The notes beneath the pieces were generated by a model. It was not told the origin of the DNA. It was given only the letters and a program-made list of their open reading frames with translations, and did not search any database. The translations under genes and the position numbers were made by a program. A DNA stretch of 64,000 nucleotides from Agrobacterium vaccinii (GTDB taxonomy: Bacteria > Pseudomonadota > Alphaproteobacteria > Rhizobiales > Rhizobiaceae). The stretch spans positions 785,501 to 849,500 of the forward strand of contig NZ_CP054151.1 in NCBI RefSeq assembly GCF_021310995.1. Reading direction: 5' to 3'. Positions 27,214 through 36,043 of the stretch are shown here, piece after piece. The first letter of the stretch is position 1. Each line of letters starts with the position of its first letter.

Positions 27214-28092
27214 GGCTTCTCTCAGACTGCCATTGTGAATACCGGCCTTGATGACATGGCGGATGCGGTATTTCATCAGGGCCGCGTTGACCTCAGCACC
27301 CAGCATGAAGATGACGCCGACCATGTAGAGAAACACCAGCACGATCATGACCGACGCTAGACCGGCGTAGGTGGCAGCATAATTCGCAAATGTTGCGAGA
27401 TAATAGGCGAAGATACCCGCGCCGATGACCCAGAACAGCAGCGTCAAAAAGATGCCAGGCAGTACATCCCAAATGCGGCGACGGCCAGCGGGAAGCCATA
27501 GATGGGCAGCAGCAAGACCGACGGCCAACACGATGATGGTGCCGTAGAGACCGAGGTTGGACACGGTCACCAGAAAATCCTTCAACAACGGAAAGCGCGT
27601 TTCTGCAAAGGATAGCGCGACGGGTACAGCAACGAGAACGATGCTGATGGCCGCAAAAATGGTCACTGCAATGACGACGTAGAAGAGGCTGAGAAGACGC
27701 GTGACATACCACCAACGGGTCTCGCTGACACGGTAGGCGCGGTTGAGCGAGATACGCAGTGCCTCGACGCCATTGGAGGCAAAATAGGCGGCGGCAAGCA
27801 CCGAAATCGTCAACAGCCCGCCACGTGGAATGGTCAGCACCTGCTGGACCTGAGCTGCAAGCGGCCCGGCAATTGCCGCTGGCCATGTATCGAAAATGAT
27901 GTGAACGGCGGTTTCGGCGAATTGGTCAGCACCGAGGAAACTCGCCAGTGCCGTGCCGAAAATCAGAAACGGAAAAAGCGCGAGCAGGATGGAAAGCGCC
28001 ACGTGACTGGCCATGGCCCAGCCGTCGTCCTCGGCAAAATGGACGTAGGCGTCAAGGGCCACTTTTCGCACGATGTCCATTGCTGCAACCAT
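27184..28092 (-). CDS. YihY/BrkB family inner-membrane protein
   Basis: A 302-residue multi-pass membrane protein. Six helices are apparent, and the family blocks AAYFASNGVEALRISLNRAY, RRRIWDVLPGIFLTLLFW and a later segment with TYAGLASVMIVLVFLY are present. The family was once mistaken for RNase BN and its function is unknown. ATG 28092 has a strong GAGGAG site. The C-terminal 30 bp overlap the end of gluQ on the other strand. Confidence 0.9.
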   Translation of the reverse strand: MVAAMDIVRKVALDAYVHFAEDDGWAMASHVALSILLALFPFLIFGTALASFLGADQFAETAVHIIFDTWPAAIAGPLAAQVQQVLTIPRGGLLTISVLAAAYFASNGVEALRISLNRAYRVSETRWWYVTRLLSLFYVVIAVTIFAAISIVLVAVPVALSFAETRFPLLKDFLVTVSNLGLYGTIIVLAVGLAAAHLWLPAGRRRIWDVLPGIFLTLLFWVIGAGIFAYYLATFANYAATYAGLASVMIVLVFLYMVGVIFMLGAEVNAALMKYRIRHVIKAGIHNGSLREALDAEEAADI

Positions 28093-28275
28093 GTCGCCTC
28101 CTCAATCGGCATTTCGTTTGTAACTCGGGGCGAGATATGGGAAGTCAGTCACCGCTTGTACAGCGCTTGAGACTGCGCACTGGTTCCACCTGGTCAAGAA
28201 GAATTGTGCGCTACTCAATCCCTACACCCGTTCAGTGCGCCATCCTTAACACGTCATGACTTAGGAAATACTTTC

Positions 28276-29109
28276 ATGTCTGAAAAACCGGTCATCATCA
28301 TCACCGGCTGCTCGTCCGGGATCGGCGCCCATTGTGCAAAGGCATTGAAAGACGATGGCTGGCGGGTTTTTGCCACGGTGCGGCGTGCGCAAGACATGGC
28401 AGACCTTCAGGCGTGTGGCATCGAAACGCTGATCATGGACTATACCCAGCCGGAAACGATTGCGGCCCTGGTTGATGATGTCTCGGCGCGCACTGGCGGG
28501 CGGATCGATGCGCTGTTCAACAACGGCGCCTATGGCCAGCCCGGCGCGGTGGAGGACCTGAGTGTCGATGTCCTGCGGCGACAGTTCGAGACCAATGTTT
28601 TCGGCTGGCACGACCTGACCTGCCGTGTCATTCCGCTCATGCGCAAACGCGGATACGGGCGTATCGTGCATTGCTCGTCCATTCTGGGCCTCGTTCCCTA
28701 TCGCTATCGCGGCGCCTACACGGCGTCCAAATTCGCGCTGGAAGGACTGGGCGTCACGCTTCGCATGGAACTGCAAGGCAGCGGCATCGAGGTCAGCCTG
28801 ATCGAACCCGGCCCCATCGCCTCGAAATTCACGGCCACGGCGCTGGCCCAGATCAAGGGCAATATCGATCTTGAAAACTCCGTTCATGCGCAGGATTACA
28901 AGCGCCAGCTTGCGCGGTTGGAGGGCACAGGCCAGAAAAACAAGCACAAGCTTGGCCCGGATGCCGTCTACAAGGAACTGAAACACGCACTGACCGCCAA
29001 ACGCCCGAAGCCCCACTACGTCATCACCATGCCAGCGAAACAGGCCGTGATTTTGAAGAGGCTTCTGCCAGCCGATTTCTTTTACCGGTTCCTGCGCAGG
29101 TTCGACTAG
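28276..29109 (+). CDS. Short-chain dehydrogenase/reductase
   Basis: A 277-residue SDR. It has the cofactor motif TGCSSGIG near the N-terminus, NNGAYG in place of the usual NNAG, and the catalytic Ser with YTASK (Tyr-x3-Lys). A longer C-terminal tail (RRLLPADFFYRFLRRF) is typical of SDRs related to sterol- or fatty-acid-modifying enzymes. ATG 28276 has AGGAA upstream; the longer upstream frame lacks support. Substrate is unknown. The gene is followed by a small membrane protein and the cobalamin adenosyltransferase on the same strand. Confidence 0.88.
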   Translation: MSEKPVIIITGCSSGIGAHCAKALKDDGWRVFATVRRAQDMADLQACGIETLIMDYTQPETIAALVDDVSARTGGRIDALFNNGAYGQPGAVEDLSVDVLRRQFETNVFGWHDLTCRVIPLMRKRGYGRIVHCSSILGLVPYRYRGAYTASKFALEGLGVTLRMELQGSGIEVSLIEPGPIASKFTATALAQIKGNIDLENSVHAQDYKRQLARLEGTGQKNKHKLGPDAVYKELKHALTAKRPKPHYVITMPAKQAVILKRLLPADFFYRFLRRFD

Positions 29110-29167
29110 CGCTGCGGCGCGCTAATCAGCTACAACGCAGGCAACGGCATTTTTGGGAGCGTCGAGC

Positions 29168-29365
29168 ATGTCCAGTTTCACCACGGTACTTACCGTCATC
29201 GTCATGGGTCTGGTGGTCCTTGTGCTGATACGCGGGCTGTTCACTATGCTCAAAGGTACGGATGCCAACAAATCCAACAAGCTGATGCAACTGCGGCTTC
29301 TGTTGCAGGCGGTCGCCATCATCCTCATCATGGCTACGCTGTGGCTCACGGGTGGAGGGCGATAA
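29168..29365 (+). CDS. Small twin-transmembrane (HIG1-like) protein
   Basis: A 65-residue protein with two membrane helices (about 4-24 and 43-60) joined by a short basic loop (LKGTDANKSNKLMQLR). The pattern of two helices with a conserved QLRLLLQA entry to the second resembles the HIG1/hypoxia-induced family, common in Rhizobiales as a twin-transmembrane protein. It lies 4 bp before the cobalamin adenosyltransferase start and is probably co-transcribed with it. The function in bacteria is not established; a link to respiratory complexes is known only for the mitochondrial homologues. Confidence 0.8.
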   Translation: MSSFTTVLTVIVMGLVVLVLIRGLFTMLKGTDANKSNKLMQLRLLLQAVAIILIMATLWLTGGGR

Positions 29366-29369
29366 AGAC

Positions 29370-29957
29370 ATGGTCAAACTAAACAAGATCTATACCCGAA
29401 CCGGCGATGATGGCACGACGGCACTGGTATCCGGCCCGCGCCGCGCCAAACACGATCTGCGTGTCGAAAGCTACGGAACGGTGGATGAAACCAACTCCGC
29501 TATCGGCGTTGCCCGGCTTCACACATCCGACCTTACCGAACTCGATGCGATGCTGTTTCGTATCCAGAACGATCTTTTCGATCTCGGTGCAGACCTCGCG
29601 ACCCCCGATACGGGCGAAGTGCTTTCCTATGAACCGCTGCGGATCGTCGAGGCGCAGGTCACGCGCGTAGAAAACGAGATCGACGCGTTGAATGCCGATC
29701 TGCCCGCGCTCACGTCCTTCGTGCTGCCCGGGGGAACACCGGCGGCTGCCAATCTTCACCTTGCGCGCACCATTTCCCGGCGTGCAGAACGCCAGATGGT
29801 GGAACTGGCACTGATCGAAGGTGAGACGGTCAGCCCTGCCGCATTGAAATACATCAACCGGCTCTCCGACTTCCTGTTCGTGGCAGCACGCTTTGCCAAC
29901 GATGCAACGAAGGCCGACATGCCCGATATTCTCTGGGTTCCCGGTCAGAACCGTTAA
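29370..29957 (+). CDS. Cob(I)alamin adenosyltransferase, PduO-type
   Basis: A 195-residue ATP:cob(I)alamin adenosyltransferase. Its N-terminal IYTRTGDDGTTALVSGPRR binds ATP, and LNRLSDFLFVAAR-like sequence near the C-terminus (INRLSDFLFVAARFAND) is a family hallmark. It makes adenosylcobalamin from cob(I)alamin and ATP. The start MVKLNKIY at 29370 follows GGAGG at 11 bases. It is separate from any cobalamin biosynthesis operon here. Confidence 0.93.
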   Translation: MVKLNKIYTRTGDDGTTALVSGPRRAKHDLRVESYGTVDETNSAIGVARLHTSDLTELDAMLFRIQNDLFDLGADLATPDTGEVLSYEPLRIVEAQVTRVENEIDALNADLPALTSFVLPGGTPAAANLHLARTISRRAERQMVELALIEGETVSPAALKYINRLSDFLFVAARFANDATKADMPDILWVPGQNR

Positions 29958-29978
29958 GACAAACGAGGGATCGACCGC

Positions 29979-30755
29979 ATGTTCATTCCCTTGCACGATG
30001 CGAACTCGCTCAAGCATATCAAGCTGCAATATGTGACGCTGTCGCTCATCGGCATCAACGTGCTGGTGTGGCTGCTGACTGGCGTATTGGCTGACGATGC
30101 AGCGGCAGGGGCCGCCACTCTTGGGCTCGGTTTCATTCCTGCTGTCATCTTCGATTACGCCTATCTCGATCCGGCGGTCAAACTGGTGCCCGAGGGAGCG
30201 ACCGTCGTCACCTATGCTTTTTTGCATCTTGGTTTCTGGCATCTGGCGTCCAACATGGTTTTCCTTTGGGTCTTCGGCGATAATGTCGAGGACGCGTTCG
30301 GTCATGTCAGGTTTTTGGTGTTCTACATTGCCTGTGCGGCGGCAGGCGCCCTCTTTCATGGCTTGGTGTCCCAGACCTCGGAAGCGCCGCTGATCGGTGC
30401 ATCGGGCGCTGTCTCCGGTGTCGTTGCCGCCTATATGCTGCTGCATCCGCGCGTGCGGGTCTGGGTGCTGGTGTTCATGCGCATTCCCATACCCCTGCCA
30501 GCCTTCATTCCGCTGGCGTTATGGATCGCCCAGCAGTTCTTCATGTTCATCTTCGGTATGCAGGACAGGGTGTCGTGGAGCGCCCATGTCGGCGGCATTA
30601 TTGCAGGCGTGGTTCTCGTGCTTTTCCTGCGCAGGCGCGGCGTGCCGCTGTTTGACAGAACCATCATCACGCCCAGAGCCGTGCAACACAAAAACCAGGG
30701 GCCGCAGGCCGCTGTCGTGTCGCAAACGGAACGGCCTTTCGACAGCATTCGATGA
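29979..30755 (+). CDS. Rhomboid-family intramembrane serine protease
   Basis: A 258-residue membrane protein with six or more helices. The catalytic Ser142 is in GASGAVSG, His203 in SAHVGGIIAG, and the HLASNMVFLWVFGDNVED loop holds the oxyanion-type Asn. It would cleave membrane-protein helices. It starts 21 bp after the adenosyltransferase. A hydrophilic tail of about 35 residues follows the last helix. The substrate is unknown. Confidence 0.92.
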   Translation: MFIPLHDANSLKHIKLQYVTLSLIGINVLVWLLTGVLADDAAAGAATLGLGFIPAVIFDYAYLDPAVKLVPEGATVVTYAFLHLGFWHLASNMVFLWVFGDNVEDAFGHVRFLVFYIACAAAGALFHGLVSQTSEAPLIGASGAVSGVVAAYMLLHPRVRVWVLVFMRIPIPLPAFIPLALWIAQQFFMFIFGMQDRVSWSAHVGGIIAGVVLVLFLRRRGVPLFDRTIITPRAVQHKNQGPQAAVVSQTERPFDSIR

Positions 30756-30773
30756 AAACTAAGCCAAGGATTG

Positions 30774-30803
30774 ATATTTACGTTCACGTTAACGTAAAAT
30801 ATC
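30774..30803. promoter_or_regulatory. Imperfect palindrome upstream of etfBA
   Basis: GATATTTACGTT (30774-30785 region) faces AACGTAAAATATC (to 30803) across a central CACGTT; the arms match except for one extra A. The core TTACGTT-N-AACGTAA resembles sites I associate with the MerR-type LiuR regulator of branched-chain amino acid and etf genes. It is 134 bp before the etfB ATG. Confidence 0.5.
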
Positions 30804-30936
30804 GCCGCAGCTCATGAGGTGATGAGCATTGCTCCGTTGAATTCGCGGAAAAAATGCGTATCCATGTCGCAACTTGATTGTCAGAAGGTCCATTCGGCGT
30901 TTCGCCTTATGGTCAGGTGTCGAAGGAAGGTTATCG

Positions 30937-31683
30937 ATGAAGATTCTCGTCCCAGTAAAACGTGTGGTGGATTACAACGTCAAAATCCGCGTAAAAGCGG
31001 ATGGCTCGGGCGTTGAACTTGCCAACGTCAAGATGTCGATGAACCCGTTCGACGAAATCTCGGTCGAAGAAGCACTGCGCCTCAAAGAAGCAGGCAAGGC
31101 AGAGGAAGTCGTGGTCGTTTCAATCGGTCCTGCCAAGGCTGAGGAAACGCTGCGCACGGCGCTGGCCATGGGTGCCGACCGGGCCGTCCTGATCGAAACC
31201 GATGAGGCCGTGGAGCCGCTGGCCGTCGCCAAGCTTTTGAAGGGCGTGGTCGACGCAGAAGCGCCGGGCCTTGTTATCGTCGGCAAGCAGGCCATCGATG
31301 ACGACAGCAACCAGACCGGCCAGATGCTGGCAGCGCTTCTGGGCTGGGGTCAGGGCACATTCGCTTCCAAGGTCGAGCCATCGGATGGCAAGGTTGCCGT
31401 GACGCGCGAAGTCGATGGCGGTCTGCAGACGGTCGAACTCAAGCTTCCAGCCGTCGTGACGACGGACCTTCGTTTGAACGAGCCGCGTTATGCGTCTTTG
31501 CCCAACATCATGAAGGCCAAGAAAAAGCCGCTCGACAAGAAGACGCCCACCGATTTCGGCGTCGATATCACGCCACGCCTCAAGGTTTTGAAGACCGAGG
31601 AACCGGCAGGCCGCGAGGCTGGTGTCAAGGTCGGTTCGGTTGCCGAATTGGTATCGAAGCTTAAAGCCGACGGCGTTCTTTAA
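30937..31683 (+). CDS. etfB: Electron transfer flavoprotein beta subunit
   Basis: A 248-residue EtfB. It has [19 protein letters not shown] at the N-terminus, [20 protein letters not shown] in the middle and the C-terminal recognition-loop region [16 protein letters not shown]. With EtfA it takes electrons from acyl-CoA dehydrogenases, including the one at 9.1 kb, and passes them to ETF-quinone oxidoreductase. GAAGGAAGG lies just upstream of the ATG. etfA follows after 24 bp. Confidence 0.96.
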   Translation: MKILVPVKRVVDYNVKIRVKADGSGVELANVKMSMNPFDEISVEEALRLKEAGKAEEVVVVSIGPAKAEETLRTALAMGADRAVLIETDEAVEPLAVAKLLKGVVDAEAPGLVIVGKQAIDDDSNQTGQMLAALLGWGQGTFASKVEPSDGKVAVTREVDGGLQTVELKLPAVVTTDLRLNEPRYASLPNIMKAKKKPLDKKTPTDFGVDITPRLKVLKTEEPAGREAGVKVGSVAELVSKLKADGVL

Positions 31684-31707
31684 GAATACGGATAGGGAGA
31701 TTTTACC

Positions 31708-32637
31708 ATGGCCATTCTTCTTCTGGCAGAACACGACAACGCAACCCTCTCCGACCAGACGGCAAAGACGCTGACGGCGGCGACACAGATCGGTGGCGAT
31801 GTCACCGTTCTCGTCGCGGGCTCTGGCGCAAAGGCCGTCGCTGACGAAGCGGCAAAGCTCTCCGGCGTTTCCAAGGTGTTGTTGGCTGACGATGCATCCT
31901 ATGCAAACCAGCTTGCGGAACCACTGGCCGCGCTTATCGTGTCGCTCGGCGCATCCTATGACGTGATCATCGCGCCTGCGACCGCATCCGCCAAGAACGT
32001 GTTGCCGCGCGTGGCGGCTCTTCTGGATGTCGCGCAGATTTCCGAAATCATCGAAGTCATCTCCGCAGACACGTTCAAGCGCCCGATCTATGCCGGTAAC
32101 GCCATCCAGACTGTTCAGGCAAGCGACGCGAAAAAAGTCATCACCGTTCGCACCTCCACCTTTGCACCCGCAGAGGCTGGCGGTTCGGCTTCGGTCGAAG
32201 CCGTGGCAACGGCTGAAAACCCCGGTGTATCCTCCTTCGTATCGGACGCGCTCGCATCATCCGATCGCCCGGAACTCACATCGGCCAAGATCATCATCTC
32301 CGGTGGCCGGGCGCTCGGTTCTTCGGAAAAGTTCAAGGAAGTCCTTCTTCCCGTAGCAGACAAGCTGGGCGCTGCCGTTGGCGCATCGCGCGCTGCCGTC
32401 GATGCAGGCTACGCACCGAACGACTGGCAGGTTGGCCAGACGGGCAAGGTCGTGGCACCACAGCTCTATATCGCTGCCGGTATCTCCGGGGCCATCCAGC
32501 ACCTTGCAGGCATGAAGGACTCGAAAGTCATCGTCGCCATCAACAAGGATGAGGAAGCTCCGATCTTCCAGGTTGCCGATTACGGCCTCGTAGCTGATCT
32601 GTTCGACGCCCTGCCTGAGCTCGAAAAAGCACTCTGA
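31708..32637 (+). CDS. etfA: Electron transfer flavoprotein alpha subunit
   Basis: A 309-residue EtfA. The C-terminal FAD domain contains [52 protein letters not shown] and AIQHLAGM, all family signatures. It binds FAD and forms the heterodimer with EtfB. It is followed by a classic terminator at 32651, which ends the etfBA unit. Confidence 0.97.
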   Translation: MAILLLAEHDNATLSDQTAKTLTAATQIGGDVTVLVAGSGAKAVADEAAKLSGVSKVLLADDASYANQLAEPLAALIVSLGASYDVIIAPATASAKNVLPRVAALLDVAQISEIIEVISADTFKRPIYAGNAIQTVQASDAKKVITVRTSTFAPAEAGGSASVEAVATAENPGVSSFVSDALASSDRPELTSAKIIISGGRALGSSEKFKEVLLPVADKLGAAVGASRAAVDAGYAPNDWQVGQTGKVVAPQLYIAAGISGAIQHLAGMKDSKVIVAINKDEEAPIFQVADYGLVADLFDALPELEKAL

Positions 32638-32650
32638 TCCAATCAATTCC

Positions 32651-32690
32651 AAAAGCGGCGCGTTTTTCCAACGCGCCGCTTTTGTTTTTT
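32651..32690 (+). terminator. Rho-independent terminator after etfA
   Basis: A perfect 14-bp stem (32651-32664 with 32670-32683, loop TTTCC) is followed by GTTTTTT. It begins 13 bp after the etfA stop. Confidence 0.92.
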
Positions 32691-32748
32691 TGCAATATGC
32701 GTAACATCCGCGCACGTGCGACGCGCACATTCCCACAGGAGAGACATC

Positions 32749-33630
32749 ATGACCGCCCCAATCAAGAACGTCGGTATTATTGGCGCCGGTCAGATGGGCT
32801 GTGGCATTGCACATGTTTCTGCACTGGCGGGTTACAAGGTCCACATCTATGATCTGGCCAAGGATCGTATCGAGGCTGGACTGGCGACGATCAATGGCAA
32901 TCTGGCGCGTCAGGTCAGCAACGGCAAAATGGGCGATGACGACCGCAAGGCCGCGCTGTCGCGCATCGGCGGCTCATCCGACGTCAACGACCTTGCAGCC
33001 ATGGATCTGGTGATAGAAGCAGCGACGGAGCACGAAGAAACCAAGCGCAAGATTTACGCGCAGATCTGCCCGGTGCTGAAGCCTGAGGCGCTTCTTGCAA
33101 CCAATACATCCTCGCTCTCCATCACCCGCCTTGCATCGGCAACCGACCGTCCCGAGCAGTTCATGGGCATCCACTTCATGAACCCGGTGCCGGTGATGAA
33201 GCTGGTGGAACTGGTGCGCGGCATTGCCACCGGCGAACAGACTTTCGAGACCGCCAAGAATTTCGTGCGTTCGCTGGATAAGGCCATCACCGTTGCCGAA
33301 GACTTCCCGGCCTTTATCGTCAACCGTATTCTGCTGCCAATGATCAATGAAGCGATCTACACGCTATACGAAGGTGTCGGCTCCGTCGAAGCCATCGATA
33401 CCGCCATGAAACTGGGCGCGAACCACCCGATGGGACCCTTGCAACTGGCCGACTTCATCGGCCTCGACACGTGTCTGTCGATCATGCAAGTGCTGCATGA
33501 TGGCCTGGCAGACAGCAAGTATCGCCCCTGCCCGCTGCTGGTCAAATATGTCGAAGCGGGATGGCTTGGCCGCAAATCCGGTCGCGGCTTTTACGATTAT
33601 CGCGGCGAAACTCCCGTTCCCACGCGGTAA
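32749..33630 (+). CDS. 3-hydroxybutyryl-CoA dehydrogenase
   Basis: A 293-residue NAD-binding enzyme. The N-terminal Rossmann motif is VGIIGAGQMG. Further motifs are ATNTSSLSITRLA and the catalytic His region GIHFMNPVPVMKLVE, and a C-terminal helical domain starts at about 190. It converts 3-hydroxybutyryl-CoA and acetoacetyl-CoA in fatty-acid or hydroxybutyrate metabolism. ATG 32749 has ACAGGAGAG upstream. It directly follows etfBA in the same direction, separated by the etfA terminator, so it has its own promoter. Confidence 0.93.
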   Translation: MTAPIKNVGIIGAGQMGCGIAHVSALAGYKVHIYDLAKDRIEAGLATINGNLARQVSNGKMGDDDRKAALSRIGGSSDVNDLAAMDLVIEAATEHEETKRKIYAQICPVLKPEALLATNTSSLSITRLASATDRPEQFMGIHFMNPVPVMKLVELVRGIATGEQTFETAKNFVRSLDKAITVAEDFPAFIVNRILLPMINEAIYTLYEGVGSVEAIDTAMKLGANHPMGPLQLADFIGLDTCLSIMQVLHDGLADSKYRPCPLLVKYVEAGWLGRKSGRGFYDYRGETPVPTR

Positions 33631-33642
33631 TGTCACACGGCG

Positions 33643-34314
33643 TTACGGCGCCGCCTTGGCCGTATCGATCAGCAACTTGGCATCAGGGCCGTCCCATGCG
33701 GCAGGTCCGTTCATGGATGCCAGAAGGCAGCCTTTGTCATCGATGAGAAGGGTTGCCGGAAGCCCGAAGGCGAGGCCTTCCTTTTTCAAGGCGTTGAACA
33801 CGCCCATCGTGCTGTCCCGGTAGAGCTTGAGCGAATCGATGCCGTATTCGCTCATGAAGGTTTTGGGCTTCTCGTCATCACCGGTATCGATATTGACGGT
33901 GACGACCTCGAATCCATCCCCGCCTTTCTCCTTCTCCAGCGCGTTCAGCGCGGGCATTTCCTCGCGGCAGGGCACGCACCATGTGGCCCACAGGTTGAGA
34001 AGAACCGCCTTGCCCTTGAGATCGGCCTCGGTCATGGCGGCACCATCAGGTCCCTTGAACGACAGCGGCACGACACGAGGGCGTTCATTGGCCGACATGG
34101 CGGCGACCTGCCCCTTCAGAAGCGGCTTCAACGAGGCTATGCGCTTGGCGGCACCCTCACATAAACCCGCTTGCGCCACTGCTGCCCCTTGAACCTGACC
34201 CTCAGACCCAATAAGCCTGAACGCCACCACACCCGCACCGCAGACGACACCGGCGATAGCGGCAATTGCAACAAGTCTGGCGGAAGGAAGCCTGAAAGGC
34301 GTTTTTTCTGTCAT
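33643..34314 (-). CDS. tlpA: TlpA-type thiol:disulfide oxidoreductase
   Basis: A 223-residue membrane-anchored thioredoxin-like protein. One N-terminal membrane helix (about 13-34) is followed by a periplasmic domain with [12 protein letters not shown], active-site Cys113 and Cys116, and a cis-Pro loop in [11 protein letters not shown]. Extra Cys residues lie outside the active site. It probably reduces periplasmic thiols, for example in cytochrome assembly. ATG 34314 has CTGGAG upstream. It is divergent from argH with only 24 bp between start codons. Confidence 0.9.
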   Translation of the reverse strand: MTEKTPFRLPSARLVAIAAIAGVVCGAGVVAFRLIGSEGQVQGAAVAQAGLCEGAAKRIASLKPLLKGQVAAMSANERPRVVPLSFKGPDGAAMTEADLKGKAVLLNLWATWCVPCREEMPALNALEKEKGGDGFEVVTVNIDTGDDEKPKTFMSEYGIDSLKLYRDSTMGVFNALKKEGLAFGLPATLLIDDKGCLLASMNGPAAWDGPDAKLLIDTAKAAP

Positions 34315-34338
34315 ATAATACTCCAGGGCAGGCGAAGA

Positions 34339-35739
34339 ATGGCTGACGGCATCGAACAAAAATCCTCCAACCAGATGTGGGGCGGACGTTTCGCTTCCGG
34401 TCCTTCAGCTATCATGGAAGAGATAAATGCCTCTATCGGCTTCGACAAGAAGCTTTATGCGCAGGACATCCGCGGCTCAATAGCGCATGCCACCATGCTG
34501 GCGGCAAAAGCCATTATTTCCGACGAAGATAAAGACAAGATCATTCACGGCCTGAACACGATCCTGTCAGAGATAGAAGCCGGGACGTTCCAGTTTTCGC
34601 GCAAGCTCGAAGACATCCACATGAACATTGAGGCGCGTCTTGCCGACCTCATCGGTCCCGCCGCTGGACGTCTGCACACTGCCCGGTCGCGCAACGATCA
34701 GGTGGCACTCGATTTCCGTCTTTGGGTCAAGGAAGAGCTTCAGAAAACCGAGGGCATGCTGACGGCCCTGATCGCGGCCTTTCTCGACCGCGCCCAGGAA
34801 CATGCCGACACCGTCATGCCGGGCTTCACCCATCTCCAGACCGCTCAGCCGGTGACCTTCGGTCATCACTGCATGGCCTATGTGGAGATGTTCGGGCGCG
34901 ACCGCGCGCGCGTTCGCCACGCCATCGAGCACATGGATGAAAGCCCGATTGGCGCCGCGGCCCTCGCGGGAACCGGCTACCCCATCGACCGCCACATGAC
35001 GGCCAATGCGCTGGGCTTCCGCGAGCCGACCCGCAACTCCATCGACACGGTCTCCGATCGCGATTTTGCGCTGGAATTCCTGTCCATCGCCTCCATCTGC
35101 GCCACGCATCTTTCACGCCTTGCCGAAGAAATCGTCATCTGGTCGACGCCGCAGTTCGGCTTTATCCGGCTGTCCGATGCGTTCTCGACCGGCTCTTCCA
35201 TCATGCCGCAGAAGAAAAACCCGGATGCCGCCGAACTGGTACGTGCCAAGACCGGCCGCATCAACGGCTCGCTGATTGCCCTTTTGACCATCATGAAGGG
35301 CCTGCCGCTCGCCTATTCCAAGGATATGCAGGAAGACAAGGAACAGGTTTTTGATTCCGCCGAGAGCCTGGAATTGGCAATTGCGGCAATGACCGGGATG
35401 ATCCGCGACCTCGAGGTGCGCGTCGATAAGATGCGCGACGCCGCAGGCTCTGGCTATTCCACGGCAACCGATCTGGCAGACTGGCTGGTGCGAGAGGCAG
35501 GCCTTCCCTTTCGCGATGCCCATCACGCAACCGGCCATGCCGTGGCACTTGCTGAAAAGAAAGGCTGCGATCTGGGCGATCTGTCTCTGGAAGAATTGCA
35601 GTCGATCAATCCGGCGATCACCGCTGGCATTTTCGATGTGCTTTCGGTGGAGGCATCTGTTGCCAGCCGCACAAGCTTTGGCGGCACGGCGCCCTCTGAA
35701 GTGCGCAAGCAGATTGCCTGGTGGCGCACAAAGAACTGA
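34339..35739 (+). CDS. argH: Argininosuccinate lyase
   Basis: A 466-residue fumarase-superfamily enzyme. It has [13 protein letters not shown] at the N-terminus, [17 protein letters not shown], the catalytic-His block [20 protein letters not shown] and the signature [12 protein letters not shown] (from 285). It splits argininosuccinate into arginine and fumarate. ATG 34339 gives the standard N-terminus; the frame stays open upstream but overlaps tlpA. A terminator hairpin lies 30 bp after the stop. Confidence 0.97.
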   Translation: MADGIEQKSSNQMWGGRFASGPSAIMEEINASIGFDKKLYAQDIRGSIAHATMLAAKAIISDEDKDKIIHGLNTILSEIEAGTFQFSRKLEDIHMNIEARLADLIGPAAGRLHTARSRNDQVALDFRLWVKEELQKTEGMLTALIAAFLDRAQEHADTVMPGFTHLQTAQPVTFGHHCMAYVEMFGRDRARVRHAIEHMDESPIGAAALAGTGYPIDRHMTANALGFREPTRNSIDTVSDRDFALEFLSIASICATHLSRLAEEIVIWSTPQFGFIRLSDAFSTGSSIMPQKKNPDAAELVRAKTGRINGSLIALLTIMKGLPLAYSKDMQEDKEQVFDSAESLELAIAAMTGMIRDLEVRVDKMRDAAGSGYSTATDLADWLVREAGLPFRDAHHATGHAVALAEKKGCDLGDLSLEELQSINPAITAGIFDVLSVEASVASRTSFGGTAPSEVRKQIAWWRTKN

Positions 35740-35768
35740 TCAATCTGGCGTTAGGCCAGCATCAAAAG

Positions 35769-35796
35769 AAACAGGGTGCACAAGCGCCCTGTTTTT
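35769..35796 (+). terminator. Rho-independent terminator between argH and lptM
   Basis: An 11-bp stem with one T-G wobble (arms 35769-35779 and 35784-35794, loop ACAA) ends in a T-run. It lies just before the lptM start codons, so it may work as an attenuator for the lptM-lysA genes as well as ending argH. Confidence 0.75.
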
Positions 35797-35834
35797 CGTT
35801 ATCAGGAATGAAGAGATTTCCTTTGGACAGGCCC

Positions 35835-36032
35835 ATGCTTTTAAAAACCCTGCGTAGTTTCATCGTTCCAGTCGGCCTGACGCTTGCCGTCGGCCTCGCG
35901 CTTTCTGGCTGCGGCCGCAAAGGCGACATCGACAAGCCAAGCACGCCGAAGGAAGAGCGCAACCTTCGCTCGACGGATGGCAAAGTGGAAACAACGCCAG
36001 AGCGGCCATTCATTCTCGACAAGCTCCTGTAA
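35835..36032 (+). CDS. lptM: LptM-like small lipoprotein
   Basis: A 65-residue lipoprotein. A hydrophobic signal segment ends in the lipobox LALSGC, followed by GRKGDIDKPSTPKEE. The short Cys-Gly-Arg-Lys-Gly start of the mature chain is typical of the YifL/LptM family, which helps assemble the LPS translocon and commonly precedes dapF or lysA. lysA starts 12 bp later. ATG 35835 with GGACAGG is preferred; ATG 35808 would give 74 residues. Confidence 0.82.
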   Translation: MLLKTLRSFIVPVGLTLAVGLALSGCGRKGDIDKPSTPKEERNLRSTDGKVETTPERPFILDKLL

Positions 36033-36043
36033 GGTCTGCCATC

